This document shows, piece after piece, positions 35,305 through 42,650 of a stretch of DNA of 51,561 nucleotides (position 1 is the first letter of the stretch; the number at the start of each line of letters is the position of its first letter). The stretch covers positions 155,771-207,331 of the forward strand of contig NZ_KE387027.1 in NCBI RefSeq assembly GCF_000430045.1, in the 5' to 3' direction. The stretch comes from Calidithermus chliarophilus DSM 9957. Its GTDB lineage: Bacteria; Deinococcota; Deinococci; Deinococcales; Thermaceae. The translations under genes and the position numbers were made by a program. The notes beneath the pieces were generated by a model that saw only the letters and a program-made list of their open reading frames with translations, was not told the DNA's origin and did not search any database.

Positions 35305-35979
35305 TTACTCCTTATCCCGCTGGCGCAGCGCGTACCCCACGCCGCGAACGGTGCGGAGATAGCCGTAGGCCCCGGCCTCGCGCAGCTTGGAGCGCAGGTT
35401 GGCGACGTGGACATCCACCACGTTGGAGTCGCGCTCGAGCGGCCGCCCCCACAGGTGCTCCTCGATCTCGACGCGGCTGAAGACCTTGCCGGGGCGGGTG
35501 CACAAGAGCGAGAGCAGCTCGAATTCCTTGGGGGAGAGGCGCATCTCGTGGCCGTCGTAGTTGACCTGGCGCTTGGCGAGGTGCACCTCGAGGCCCCCCA
35601 CCCGGATCTGCTCGCCGCCCTCGCGGTGGCGCAGCTGCACCTGGATGCGCGCGAGCAGCTCGGCGGGGTGGAAGGGCTTGACGATGTAGTCGTCGGCGCC
35701 GCCCGAGAGCAGGCTCACCTTGCGCTCGACCGAGTCGGCGGCGGTGAGCACGATGATGGGGACCTCGGTGCTCGAGCGGATGCGCCGGGCCACCTCGGCG
35801 CCGTCGAGGTCGGGGAGGCCCAGGTCCAGGATCACCAGGTCGGGGGGAGCCTCGCGCAGGCGCACCAGCCCGGCCATGCCGCCGTTGGCCCAGTCCACGT
35901 TGAAACCCGCCTCGCCCAGCTCGAGCTGGAGCAGACGGGCAATTTCCGGATCATCCTCGATGAGCAAGATCTGTTTCAT
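35305..35979 (-). CDS. OmpR/PhoB-family response regulator
   Basis: This 224-residue regulator has a receiver domain (about 1-115) with acidic pocket LIEDD, phospho-acceptor Asp52 in VILDLGLPDLDG, Thr in VLTAAD and Lys in YIVKPF. The C-terminal winged helix (about 128-220) carries LSPKEFELLSLL, VDVHVANLRSKL and RTVRGVGYAL. It starts at ATG 35979 with GGAGGTGCG upstream and overlaps the preceding small secreted-protein gene by four bases. It is the partner of the histidine kinase downstream. Confidence 0.94.
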   Translation of the reverse strand: MKQILLIEDDPEIARLLQLELGEAGFNVDWANGGMAGLVRLREAPPDLVILDLGLPDLDGAEVARRIRSSTEVPIIVLTAADSVERKVSLLSGGADDYIVKPFHPAELLARIQVQLRHREGGEQIRVGGLEVHLAKRQVNYDGHEMRLSPKEFELLSLLCTRPGKVFSRVEIEEHLWGRPLERDSNVVDVHVANLRSKLREAGAYGYLRTVRGVGYALRQRDKE

Positions 35980-36335
35980 CGCACCTCCGGCAACACCTTG
36001 CCACCGGGCAATTCCAGGCGATAGGTACGGGTCAGCAATTCGTTGAGGCTTATTTTATCCCCGCTGACCTTTAGCCACACATCGCCCTTGGAAGCACTGA
36101 GCCCATTGTACATGTGAACCCTGTCGGGCGTCCGAATAATCACCCGCAGTTCGGTGGCGGCGGCAACGGGCATGGGCTTGGCAGGGGCTACCAGACGGCG
36201 CTGCTGGACCTGATAAACCGCGTAGACCTTGCGGTAGTCGGGCGAGGCCAGGCGCAACTCGCTGCCCGGGGGGATCCAGGGCAGTTGGGGGAGGGGGGCC
36301 AGCGCCAGGGTCAGGCCGAGCAACCAACTGAGCAC
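35976..36335 (-). CDS. Small exported protein upstream of the two-component system
   Basis: This is a 119-residue protein from a GTG start. The first ~15 residues (MLSWLLGLTLALAPLP) form a signal peptide or membrane anchor. The rest is beta-rich with no cysteine (YRKVYAVYQVQQRRLVAP, RVIIRTPDRVHMYNGL). I recognise no family. The ATGA overlap with the response regulator suggests co-transcription, so it may be an extracytoplasmic accessory or reporter of the signal sensed by the kinase; that is inference. Confidence 0.7.
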   Translation of the reverse strand: MLSWLLGLTLALAPLPQLPWIPPGSELRLASPDYRKVYAVYQVQQRRLVAPAKPMPVAAATELRVIIRTPDRVHMYNGLSASKGDVWLKVSGDKISLNELLTRTYRLELPGGKVLPEVR

Positions 36336-36420
36336 GCCCCCCAGTGTGGGGAGCGGGGGTAGAGGCTGAATGGGAGGGGGGTAAAGGCGGGTTTAATCTG
36401 CCCGGAAGCTCGATCGGGGC

Positions 36421-36864
36421 TCAACTCGCCCGGTCCGGGGCGAGGGGCTGGCCCTGCTTGAGGGCCACGACCAACTGCTCGATGAAGGGGCCGATCATGT
36501 CCCGCACCTCGCGGAAGGCCCGGGCCTCGTCGGGGGCCCCGGCGGGGTCGGGGAAGGCGTGGTGCAGGCGGGTGGTGCGGGCGGGGTAGACCGGGCAGGT
36601 CTCGGCGGCGGAGTCGCAGACGGTGAGCACGTAGTCGAAGTTCCAGGGGTCGGGGACGTCGTAGAGGGTCTTGGAGGTGTGGCCCGTGAGGTCGATGCCC
36701 CGCTCGGCCATGGCGGCGACGGCGTGGGGGTTGACCCGGGTGGCACGGGTGCCCGCGCTGTGGACCTCGAGCTCCAGGCCGTGCTTATGGGCGTAGTGGC
36801 GGGCCCAGCCCTCGGCCATCTGGCTGCGGGCGGAGTTGGCGGTGCAGAGGATCAGCAGCCTCAT
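36421..36864 (-). CDS. arsC: Arsenate reductase, low-molecular-weight phosphatase type
   Basis: This 147-residue enzyme has the LMW-PTP loop LCTANSARSQMAEG with nucleophile Cys7 and Arg13. The two resolving cysteines Cys83 and Cys90 lie in TVCDSAAETCPVYP, and FPDPAGA supplies the general acid. This is the thioredoxin-coupled ArsC type, which reduces arsenate to arsenite. It is the last gene of the arsenic operon, 24 bp after the GNAT gene. Arsenite produced here needs an exporter, but no ArsB or Acr3 is in the window. Confidence 0.92.
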   Translation of the reverse strand: MRLLILCTANSARSQMAEGWARHYAHKHGLELEVHSAGTRATRVNPHAVAAMAERGIDLTGHTSKTLYDVPDPWNFDYVLTVCDSAAETCPVYPARTTRLHHAFPDPAGAPDEARAFREVRDMIGPFIEQLVVALKQGQPLAPDRAS

Positions 36865-36888
36865 TTGGTCCCAGCCTACTTCAGGCGG

Positions 36889-37314
36889 TCAGCCCAGCGT
36901 CAGGTGCAGGGCTACAGCGCTGTCCGGGCAGGCGCCCTTGAACTCCTCGGAGGCGTGCAGGGCGGGCGGGAGCTGCTCCCGGCCCACCCGCGCGAAGCCG
37001 TAGCGGGGGAAGTAGCCCTCGGCGGTGGTGGTCAGCAGCGAAAGGCTCTTCAGCCCCTGGCGCCGGGCCTGCTCGAGCAGCGCTCGCACCAGCCGCCCGG
37101 CCACGCCCCGCGAGCGGTACTCCGGGCGCACCACCACCGAGCGCAAGAGCCCGGTGTCGCCATAGACCTCGAGCCCCGCGCAGCCCACCAGGGTCTCGCC
37201 GTCGAACTCGAGCAGAAAGTGCCCCAGGTGCTGCTCCACACCCTGTAGCGGCAAGGCGGCTTGCTCGAGGAGCTCGAGCACCGCCGGCAAGTCTTCGGGC
37301 CTCGCTCGCCTCAC
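36889..37314 (-). CDS. GNAT N-acetyltransferase, ArsN2-like
   Basis: This is a 141-residue acetyltransferase. It starts at a GTG at 37314 that overlaps the MFS stop by four bases (GTGA). The CoA-binding motif A reads VVVRPEYRSRGVAGRLVRALLEQA near 72-95, followed by TTTAEGYFPRYGFARVGREQLPP. This tail, together with its place next to arsC, resembles the arsenic-associated GNATs called ArsN2. The substrate is not established; acetylation of an organoarsenical or amino-acid analogue is a guess from context. Confidence 0.8.
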   Translation of the reverse strand: MRRARPEDLPAVLELLEQAALPLQGVEQHLGHFLLEFDGETLVGCAGLEVYGDTGLLRSVVVRPEYRSRGVAGRLVRALLEQARRQGLKSLSLLTTTAEGYFPRYGFARVGREQLPPALHASEEFKGACPDSAVALHLTLG

Positions 37315-38531
37315 GACCGCACCCCCTCGAGGCGGCCGCGGGTGGCCTGCACCTGCCACACGCACGCCGCCGCCAGCAGCGAACCGGCGACCAGAATCCC
37401 CAAAACCGCGTCGTAGCCGCCCCAGAGCCCGTGCAGCAGGCCCGCGCCGATGGGGCCCAGGCTCTGGGTGAGCGAGACCACCAGGCTCACGCCGCCGTTG
37501 ATGCGCCCGTAGCTGGCCGGGCCGTAGAGCTCGGCGGTGAGCCCGGCCCGCGCCAGGGTGCCCGCGCCGTTGCTCATGCCGTACAGCAGCACGAAGGCCC
37601 CCACGCCCAGGCTGCCCGGCACCAGCAGCAGGGCCAGTGAGCCCAGCGCCTGGGCGAACATCACCCCCAGCGTGGCGTGGTAGAGCGACCAGCGCTGGCT
37701 GCCGGGCAGGAAGAAGGCCCGCCCCAGCAGTTGCACCAGCCCGATGGAGCCCACGGCGGCCGCCGTGAAGGCCGGGCTGTAGCCGCGCTCGAGCAGCAGC
37801 GGTACCCCGTGCGCCCCGACGGCGGCGGTGGTCAGGCGCAGCAGGGTGAAGGCGGCGGCCAGCCACCAGAACGTCGCGCCCGCGAAGGCGGCCCTCGCAC
37901 TCACGCTGGCCTCGGCCGCCTGCGCGGCGGGGCCGGTCTCGCCGTCGGGCCACTGGCCCAGGTCCTGCGGGCGGCGGCGCACCACGGCGTGCAGGGGCAG
38001 GGTGATCCCCCCGAAGAGCAGCGCCAGGACCAGCAGCGCACCGCGCCAGCCCAGTTCCCCCACCAGCAAGGTCTCCAGCGGCACGAAGACGGTGCTGGCC
38101 AGCCCGGCCACCATGGTGATGACGAAGGTGGCCCGGTGGCGCCAGCGGCGGAACCACACCGCCACCACCGTGAAGGCCACCTCGTAGAGCACCATCGCCA
38201 TCGCCAGACCCATCCCCGCCCACACCAGGTAGAAAGCCGCCAGGCCCTGCACCTGCGACCAGGCCAGCAGCATCAGGCTGCCCAGCGCCGAGCCCAGCAG
38301 CAGCAGGCCGCGGGCTCCGTGGCGGTCCACCCAGTGGCCCACCGGGATCGCCACCAGCCCCGAGACCAGCAGGCCCAGCGAGTAGGCCCCCGAGGTTTGG
38401 GCCCGGCTCCAGCCCAGCTCGGCCTCCATCGGCTTGACCAGCACGCCGAAGCCGTAGTAGAGGATGCCGTAGCCCACCGTGGTGGTCAGGGCCAGCGCCC
38501 AGACGATGTTCCAGCCGTAGAAACGCTTCAC
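37311..38531 (-). CDS. MFS transporter in the arsenic operon
   Basis: This 406-residue, 12-helix major facilitator begins at GTG 38531 (VKRFYGWNIVWALALTTTVGYG), with the loop 2-3 motif GHWVDRHGARGLLLLGS near 62-78. It resembles the oxalate/formate and monocarboxylate branch. It overlaps the upstream GNAT gene and the downstream GNAT gene by four bases each, so all three are probably translated together. Its role is not known. Because it lies between two acetyltransferases in an arsenic operon lacking ArsB/Acr3, it may export an arsenical or its acetylated product. No GAPDH-type partner is present, which argues against the ArsJ pathway. Confidence 0.85.
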   Translation of the reverse strand: MKRFYGWNIVWALALTTTVGYGILYYGFGVLVKPMEAELGWSRAQTSGAYSLGLLVSGLVAIPVGHWVDRHGARGLLLLGSALGSLMLLAWSQVQGLAAFYLVWAGMGLAMAMVLYEVAFTVVAVWFRRWRHRATFVITMVAGLASTVFVPLETLLVGELGWRGALLVLALLFGGITLPLHAVVRRRPQDLGQWPDGETGPAAQAAEASVSARAAFAGATFWWLAAAFTLLRLTTAAVGAHGVPLLLERGYSPAFTAAAVGSIGLVQLLGRAFFLPGSQRWSLYHATLGVMFAQALGSLALLLVPGSLGVGAFVLLYGMSNGAGTLARAGLTAELYGPASYGRINGGVSLVVSLTQSLGPIGAGLLHGLWGGYDAVLGILVAGSLLAAACVWQVQATRGRLEGVRS

Positions 38532-39031
38532 GTGAGGTTGGCCTCCAGCAGCCGCTCCACGATCACCACGTCGCGCCAGGCGCCCTCGAGCTTGCCGTGC
38601 TTGTGGTAGACGCCCACCTCGCGGAAGCCGTGGCGACGGCACAGCGCCCGCGAGGCGGCGTTCTCGGGGAAGATGCGCGAGAGCACCTTCCACAGGCCCG
38701 CCCGTTCGCACGCCGGGAGGAAGGCGGCCATCAGCGCGTCCCCCACGCCCTGGCCCCGCGCCTCCTCCGCCACGTAGACCGAGAACTCGGCGACGCCCGC
38801 GTAGCACTCCCGGGGGCGATAGCCGCTGGCCGCGATCCAGCCCAGCACCCGCCCCCCGCGCTCGGCCACCAGCACCGGGTGCTCAGGGCGGCCCAGCCAG
38901 CCCCGCAGTTCCTCGGGGCTGCGTTCGCGGGTCTCGAAGGTGGCCCCCCGGCCCCGGATGCCCTGGTTGTAGATGGCGGCGATGGCGGGGAGGTCGGCTT
39001 CGGTGGCGGGGCGCACGGCGACGGGGTCCAT
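38528..39031 (-). CDS. GNAT N-acetyltransferase, phosphinothricin/arsinothricin type (ArsN1-like)
   Basis: This is a 167-residue PAT-family acetyltransferase from the ATG at 39031; an in-frame upstream ATG at 39058 overlaps the preceding gene. VRPATEADLPAIAAIYN, FSVYVAEEARGQGVGDALM (acetyl-CoA motif) and FPENAASRALCRRHGFREVG followed by HKHGKLEGAWRDVV are typical of phosphinothricin acetyltransferases. Within arsenic operons this family (ArsN1) acetylates arsinothricin, an arsenic analogue of glutamate. Context favours that role over herbicide resistance. Confidence 0.85.
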   Translation of the reverse strand: MDPVAVRPATEADLPAIAAIYNQGIRGRGATFETRERSPEELRGWLGRPEHPVLVAERGGRVLGWIAASGYRPRECYAGVAEFSVYVAEEARGQGVGDALMAAFLPACERAGLWKVLSRIFPENAASRALCRRHGFREVGVYHKHGKLEGAWRDVVIVERLLEANLT

Positions 39032-39048
39032 AGCCGATCTGCCTAAGA

Positions 39049-40131
39049 TTAGCAGCACTGGGGATGGGGCAGGAGTTGCTGGGTGGCGGGCCGGCGCAGA
39101 TAGGCCTCGAGGTGCCGCACCACCAAGGCTGCGTCGGCCCCCACCCCACGCAGCGTGGCCGAGGCGACCGAGCGTTGTCCGGGCAGGCCCACGTAGTAGA
39201 GGCCGGGGACGGTAGTGCTGACGCCGTGGCGGTGGAGCGGGCGACCGCCCTCGAGCGCCCGGGTCCCGGCGAGGTAGTCGAGGTTGGGGCGGAAGCCGGT
39301 GGCGAAGATCACTGTGTCCACCGCCTCACCGTTCCCGTCGGCCCACACCACGCCCGCCGGGGTGAAGCGCCCGAACATCGGGCGCTGGTCGGGCTGGCCG
39401 CGCTCGAGGGCCGCGCGGTACTCGCCGTTATCCCACACCAGCCGGGAGGCCCCCAGGTTGAGGCGGTGGCCCAGCGGCACGCGGTCGACGAATTTCAGCC
39501 AGTCGTGGAAGTCGCGGCCCAGGATGTGCTTGGGGGCGAAGGCCACCGGCGCGCGCACCGCCAGGGACACCCGGGCGACCTGGGCCAGCTCGACCGCGAT
39601 CTGCACCGCCGAATTCCCCGCCCCCACCACGACCACCCGCCGCCCGGCGAAGGGCTCGGGGCTGCGGTAGCTCGAGGAGTGCAGCACGCGCCCGCGGAAG
39701 TCCCGCTGGCCGGGGAGCAGCGGCACGTAGGGCTTGGAGTAGGCCCCGCTGGCCGCGATCACCGCCCGGCTGCGGAAGTGCGCCCCGGACTCGGTGAACA
39801 GGTCGAAGCCCTCGGGGCCCTCCACCACCTTCCGCACGCGGGCCCCCGGGACCACCGGGAGGCCGAATTCCTGGCGGTAGGCCCGCAGGTAGGCGATGAC
39901 TTCCGCGCGGCTGGGGTAGTGCTCGGGGTCGCCGGGGAAGGGCATCCCCGGCAGGCTGGAGTGCTTAGCAGGGGAGAACAGCCCGAGGCTGTCGTAGTAG
40001 GCAGGCCAGGAGCCCACGGCCTCGAGGCCGGCTTCGAGGATGGCGAAACCCACCCCCCGGGCCCGCAGGAAGTACCCGGCGGCCAGACCTGCCTGGCCGC
40101 CGCCGATCACCAAGACCTCATAGCTCTTCAT
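39049..40131 (-). CDS. FAD/NAD(P)-binding monooxygenase, ArsO/CzcO-like, with C-terminal Cys-Cys
   Basis: This 360-residue flavoprotein has two Rossmann motifs, VLVIGGGQAGLAAGYFL at the N-terminus and VVVVGAGNSAVQIAVEL near 165. ATGFRPNLDYL near 278 is typical of flavin-containing monooxygenases. It is like the flavin monooxygenases of arsenic operons (ArsO), whose exact reaction is not settled. Unusually, the protein ends HPQCC, a vicinal cysteine pair at the extreme C-terminus, as do neighbouring proteins of the operon. RBS GGAG precedes the ATG. Confidence 0.88.
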   Translation of the reverse strand: MKSYEVLVIGGGQAGLAAGYFLRARGVGFAILEAGLEAVGSWPAYYDSLGLFSPAKHSSLPGMPFPGDPEHYPSRAEVIAYLRAYRQEFGLPVVPGARVRKVVEGPEGFDLFTESGAHFRSRAVIAASGAYSKPYVPLLPGQRDFRGRVLHSSSYRSPEPFAGRRVVVVGAGNSAVQIAVELAQVARVSLAVRAPVAFAPKHILGRDFHDWLKFVDRVPLGHRLNLGASRLVWDNGEYRAALERGQPDQRPMFGRFTPAGVVWADGNGEAVDTVIFATGFRPNLDYLAGTRALEGGRPLHRHGVSTTVPGLYYVGLPGQRSVASATLRGVGADAALVVRHLEAYLRRPATQQLLPHPQCC

Positions 40132-40152
40132 CGCACACGCTCCGGGCGCGGT

Positions 40153-40647
40153 TCAGCAGCAGCCTCGAGCCGCCACCGGGAGCTCCTGGCCCGCCTCGAC
40201 GGCGGGGTCGCAGCAGCCCGCCGCCCGGGCGCGGTCGGCCGCCTTGCAGGTCACGCCGGGCGGGGTGAGGCGCACCACCAGCTTGTCGCCCTCCACCTCG
40301 AGCCGCCTGACGTGGTAGTGCACGGCGGGGCGGGCGGGGTTGCCGTACTCGAAGCGCACCTCCGCCTCGCCCTCTACCGCCACCGAGGCCGCCACCCGCT
40401 CGTAGATGCTCAGGAACTTCTTCACCGGCATGAACTCGGGCTTGTCCTTGGGGCCGGGGTCCATCAGTTGCACCACGGTCTCGCGCCAGGCGTTGGCCTG
40501 CCCGCCGCAGTCCATGCTCGCGTAGCTCACGCTCATGACCTCGGTGACGTGGTAGCCGGGGGCCACGCGCTGGCCGGCGTCGTACTCGAAGACCAGGCCC
40601 TTGTCGGGGTGCTGGGCGAGGTTTTGCAGAAACTCCTGGGTGTTCAT
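40153..40647 (-). CDS. DUF6428 family protein of arsenic operons, C-terminal Cys-Cys
   Basis: This 164-residue protein starts at ATG 40647 after AAGGAGG. The N-terminal ~100 residues (MNTQEFLQNLAQHPDKGL, then YHVTEVMSVSYASMDCGG) fit DUF6428, a family found near arsenic genes and without known function. The C-terminal part adds AAGCCDPAVEAG and ends VAARGCC, giving two vicinal cysteine pairs. Such pairs bind As(III) in the metallochaperone ArsD. A role in holding or delivering arsenite is plausible but not shown. Confidence 0.75.
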   Translation of the reverse strand: MNTQEFLQNLAQHPDKGLVFEYDAGQRVAPGYHVTEVMSVSYASMDCGGQANAWRETVVQLMDPGPKDKPEFMPVKKFLSIYERVAASVAVEGEAEVRFEYGNPARPAVHYHVRRLEVEGDKLVVRLTPPGVTCKAADRARAAGCCDPAVEAGQELPVAARGCC

Positions 40648-40664
40648 CGTGACAATCCTCCTTC

Positions 40665-40868
40665 TCAGGCCATGCAGCACTCGGGCTCGACGCAACACGC
40701 GCTTGCAGCCAGGGTGGACTGGGCTCGAGCCCACGCAAAAGGCAGCTTCCCCAGCAGTTCCACCCAGAACCCCTTTCCCTGGCGTGACACGCCGCGCAAA
40801 CGGCAGGCCTCCGCACACAGGTTCTGCTGCCGTTCCCTGGCCAGCGTCAACATCGTTTGCTCATTCAT
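40665..40868 (-). CDS. Small Cys-rich protein of the arsenic operon
   Basis: This is a 67-residue protein with a very good ribosome binding site (GAGGAGGAAGGG before the ATG at 40868). Six cysteines are visible: NLCAEACRL near 17-21 and SACCVEPECCMA at the end. A helical N-terminus is predicted, with no signal peptide. I know no named family. Its place directly behind arsR, downstream of an ArsR-type operator, and its clustered cysteines suggest an arsenite-binding or chaperone peptide. Confidence 0.75.
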   Translation of the reverse strand: MNEQTMLTLARERQQNLCAEACRLRGVSRQGKGFWVELLGKLPFAWARAQSTLAASACCVEPECCMA

Positions 40869-40892
40869 AACCCTTCCTCCTCAGATCGAAAC

Positions 40893-40908
40893 ATTGAAAT
40901 ATATCAAT
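40893..40908. promoter_or_regulatory. ArsR-type operator, internal site
   Basis: ATTGA-N6-TCAAT within an A/T-rich stretch, 25 bp upstream of the 67-residue gene. It has the same half-sites and spacing as the site upstream of arsR (41294-41319). This suggests a second, internal control point. Confidence 0.65.
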
Positions 40909-40926
40909 ATATCGAGGCAAAAAAAC

Positions 40927-41277
40927 TCACCCCCCGATGCGGGGCAAAAAAGCCCGCAGCAGGGCAAAACCCGCGGGGTCGACGCGGTAGTACATCCAGC
41001 GCCCGCGCTTCTCCCCGACGACCAGGTTGGCCGAGATCAGGCACTTCATGTGGTGGCTGACGGTGGGCTGGGAGAGCCCGGTGACGGCCTCGAGGTCGCA
41101 GGCGCAGACCCCGTCCTCGGGGCCGCAACAGATGCCGGTGCCGTTGCCGGCCAGGAAGGCCAGGATCTTGAGCCGGGCCGGGTCGCTGAGCGCTTTAAAC
41201 ACCCAGGCAGCCGCCTCGAGGCTGGCTTCCGGGGTGGGGGTGGGCTCGAGCTGGATGACCGGGGGCACCGTGCTCAT
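40927..41277 (-). CDS. arsR: ArsR/SmtB-family arsenic-responsive repressor
   Basis: This 116-residue winged-helix repressor has AAWVFKALSDPARLKILAFL near 23-42, the metal-binding region GICCGPEDGVCACDL near 48-62 (two Cys clusters), the recognition helix SQPTVSHHMKCL near 69-80, and the wing GEKRGRWMYYRVD. It represses its own operon until As(III) or Sb(III) binds the cysteines. It is the first gene of the arsenic operon. The next gene starts 58 bp beyond its stop with its own operator-like site. Confidence 0.93.
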   Translation of the reverse strand: MSTVPPVIQLEPTPTPEASLEAAAWVFKALSDPARLKILAFLAGNGTGICCGPEDGVCACDLEAVTGLSQPTVSHHMKCLISANLVVGEKRGRWMYYRVDPAGFALLRAFLPRIGG

Positions 41278-41293
41278 GGCCCCAGCCTAAGGC

Positions 41294-41319
41294 AACACAT
41301 TGATGATCGTCAATATGTT
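41294..41319. promoter_or_regulatory. ArsR operator upstream of arsR
   Basis: AACACATTGA-N6-TCAATATGTT is a 10-bp inverted repeat with one mismatch, centred about 30 bp upstream of the arsR start. A minus-strand TTGACG lies inside it and could be the -35. The site also lies about 40 bp upstream of the divergent gene at 41359, so both directions may be controlled. Confidence 0.75.
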
Positions 41320-41342
41320 GGGCTATCTCATCGAGCCGTGAC

Positions 41343-41348
41343 TATACT
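41343..41348 (+). promoter_or_regulatory. Possible -10 of the 41359 gene
   Basis: TATACT lies 10 bp before the ATG at 41359. No clear ribosome binding site is present, so a leaderless or very short leader is likely. Confidence 0.4.
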
Positions 41349-41358
41349 CGAGGCCATC

Positions 41359-41709
41359 ATGCTCGGGCGGCGGCAAGGCTTCTGGGGGTACGTTCCCCGG
41401 CTCCTGCCCTTGCTGCTGATCTACCTCCTGCCCTACACCTCGGCGCAAGCGCCGGCGCTGGGCGGGCTGGGGTGGCTCTCGTCGAGAGCTGCTTGCGGCA
41501 CGCAGGGCTGCTACCGGCCGGGCGGGCTCGAGGCCCCCGTCCCGCTGGCCTGGCTGCAGGCCGGGCGTGCGGCTGCGAGCCTGGGCGATAGCCCGGCGTC
41601 CGGGGCCGTCGGGGGCACTTTCGCCCGGCCGCTGGCCCGCTACGGGGTGCTGGGCCGGAGCCGGGTTCCGCGGGAGGTCACGCCCAGGGCCCCGCCCCTG
41701 CGGGCTTGA
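41359..41709 (+). CDS. Small exported protein, divergent from arsR
   Basis: This is a 116-residue reading frame starting MLGRRQGFWGYVPR. A hydrophobic segment follows (LLPLLLIYLLPYTSAQA), with a likely signal-peptidase site after AQA. The mature part is Gly/Ala/Arg-rich with two cysteines in ACGTQGCYR. I recognise no family. A TATACT -10 lies just upstream and the signal peptidase gene begins 68 bp downstream. The coding signal is modest, but the signal peptide is convincing. Confidence 0.55.
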   Translation: MLGRRQGFWGYVPRLLPLLLIYLLPYTSAQAPALGGLGWLSSRAACGTQGCYRPGGLEAPVPLAWLQAGRAAASLGDSPASGAVGGTFARPLARYGVLGRSRVPREVTPRAPPLRA

Positions 41710-41777
41710 CCCCGGCCCGGCTTTGACCCCAGAACCCTTCAGACCTTTGCTGCCCCCGGGCAGCCGCAGGAGCAGGC

Positions 41778-42539
41778 ATGACCGAACCCGAACCGGCCCT
41801 GGCGCAGGCCCAGGCGTCCAGACCCTACCGCTCGTTGTGGCCCTACCTCGGGCGGGAATGGCTCCGCCAGGTGGGCGAGGCGCTGCTGGTGGCCTTCGGG
41901 GTCACCACCTTTCTTTTCACCACCGTGGGCGTGCTGGGCACCAGCGACCTGCCCAACGTGCGCCCGTGGGAGCGGGTGTTCATCCCCAAGTACGAAACCT
42001 GGCTCTACCGCCTGGGCTACGGCGGTTACCGTCGCGGCGACCTGGTGGTGGTCAAACCCCCCGCCGACGCCCCCAGCGCCCGGCAACCCCTGCCCCTGCT
42101 GGGCCGGTGGGGCTTCACCTACCGCCCCTACTTCATCAAGCGCGTGGTGGGGCTCCCCGGCGACCGCATCCGCATGGAGCAGGGCCAGCTCTACCTCAAC
42201 GGCCACAAGCTCGAGGAGGCCCACACCGTGCCCTACTGGCGGGCCCAGGGCCAGTGGGACCAGACCTCCGACCTCGCCAACTCCGCCTACTGGCCGTTCC
42301 GCCACGACCCGGGCGTGCCCGAGTACGTGGTCCCGGCAGGCCACTACTTCGTGGTAGGCGACAACCGCTCCTGGGGCGGCTCGGAGGACTCGAGAACCTT
42401 CGGCCCGGTGCCCCTCGAGCAGATCGGCGGCCGCGCCGCCACCGTGATCTGGCCCCCCGCCTACCGCGACGAAGAAGGCCACTGGCAATGGGGCTGGCGC
42501 AGGCTAGGGCAGGCGGAGGCGTTCAAGGATTTACGTTAG
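41778..42539 (+). CDS. lepB: Signal peptidase I with atypical serine motif
   Basis: This 253-residue type I signal peptidase has one N-terminal membrane segment (about 33-53). The general-base region PYFIKRVVGLPGD gives Lys121. The last box is VVGDNRSWGGSEDSRTFGPV near 193-212. Where most family members have SMxPTL, this one reads TSDLPNVRPWERV, so Ser56 is probably the nucleophile but Met and Thr are replaced. An insert between the serine and lysine boxes makes that part longer than usual. AGGAG precedes the ATG. It may be a specialised peptidase for the adjacent exported protein. Confidence 0.85.
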   Translation: MTEPEPALAQAQASRPYRSLWPYLGREWLRQVGEALLVAFGVTTFLFTTVGVLGTSDLPNVRPWERVFIPKYETWLYRLGYGGYRRGDLVVVKPPADAPSARQPLPLLGRWGFTYRPYFIKRVVGLPGDRIRMEQGQLYLNGHKLEEAHTVPYWRAQGQWDQTSDLANSAYWPFRHDPGVPEYVVPAGHYFVVGDNRSWGGSEDSRTFGPVPLEQIGGRAATVIWPPAYRDEEGHWQWGWRRLGQAEAFKDLR

Positions 42540-42650
42540 AGGCCCGTGGCCCGTGGTTTGTCGAGGGTCTAGGGTCTAGGCGTACGACGTAGGACGCAGG
42601 ACGTACGACCCGCGTTCGGCCATCGGCTATGGGCTATCGGCGTTCGGCTA
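42540..42650. repeat. Modular repeat fragment, reverse orientation
   Basis: GGCCCGTGGCCCGTGG, GGGTCTAGGGTCTAGG, CGTACGACGTAGGACGCAGG, then GGCTATGGGCTATCGGCG up to the stop of the minus-strand MFS gene. The hairpin and heptamer modules are absent here. Confidence 0.75.
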
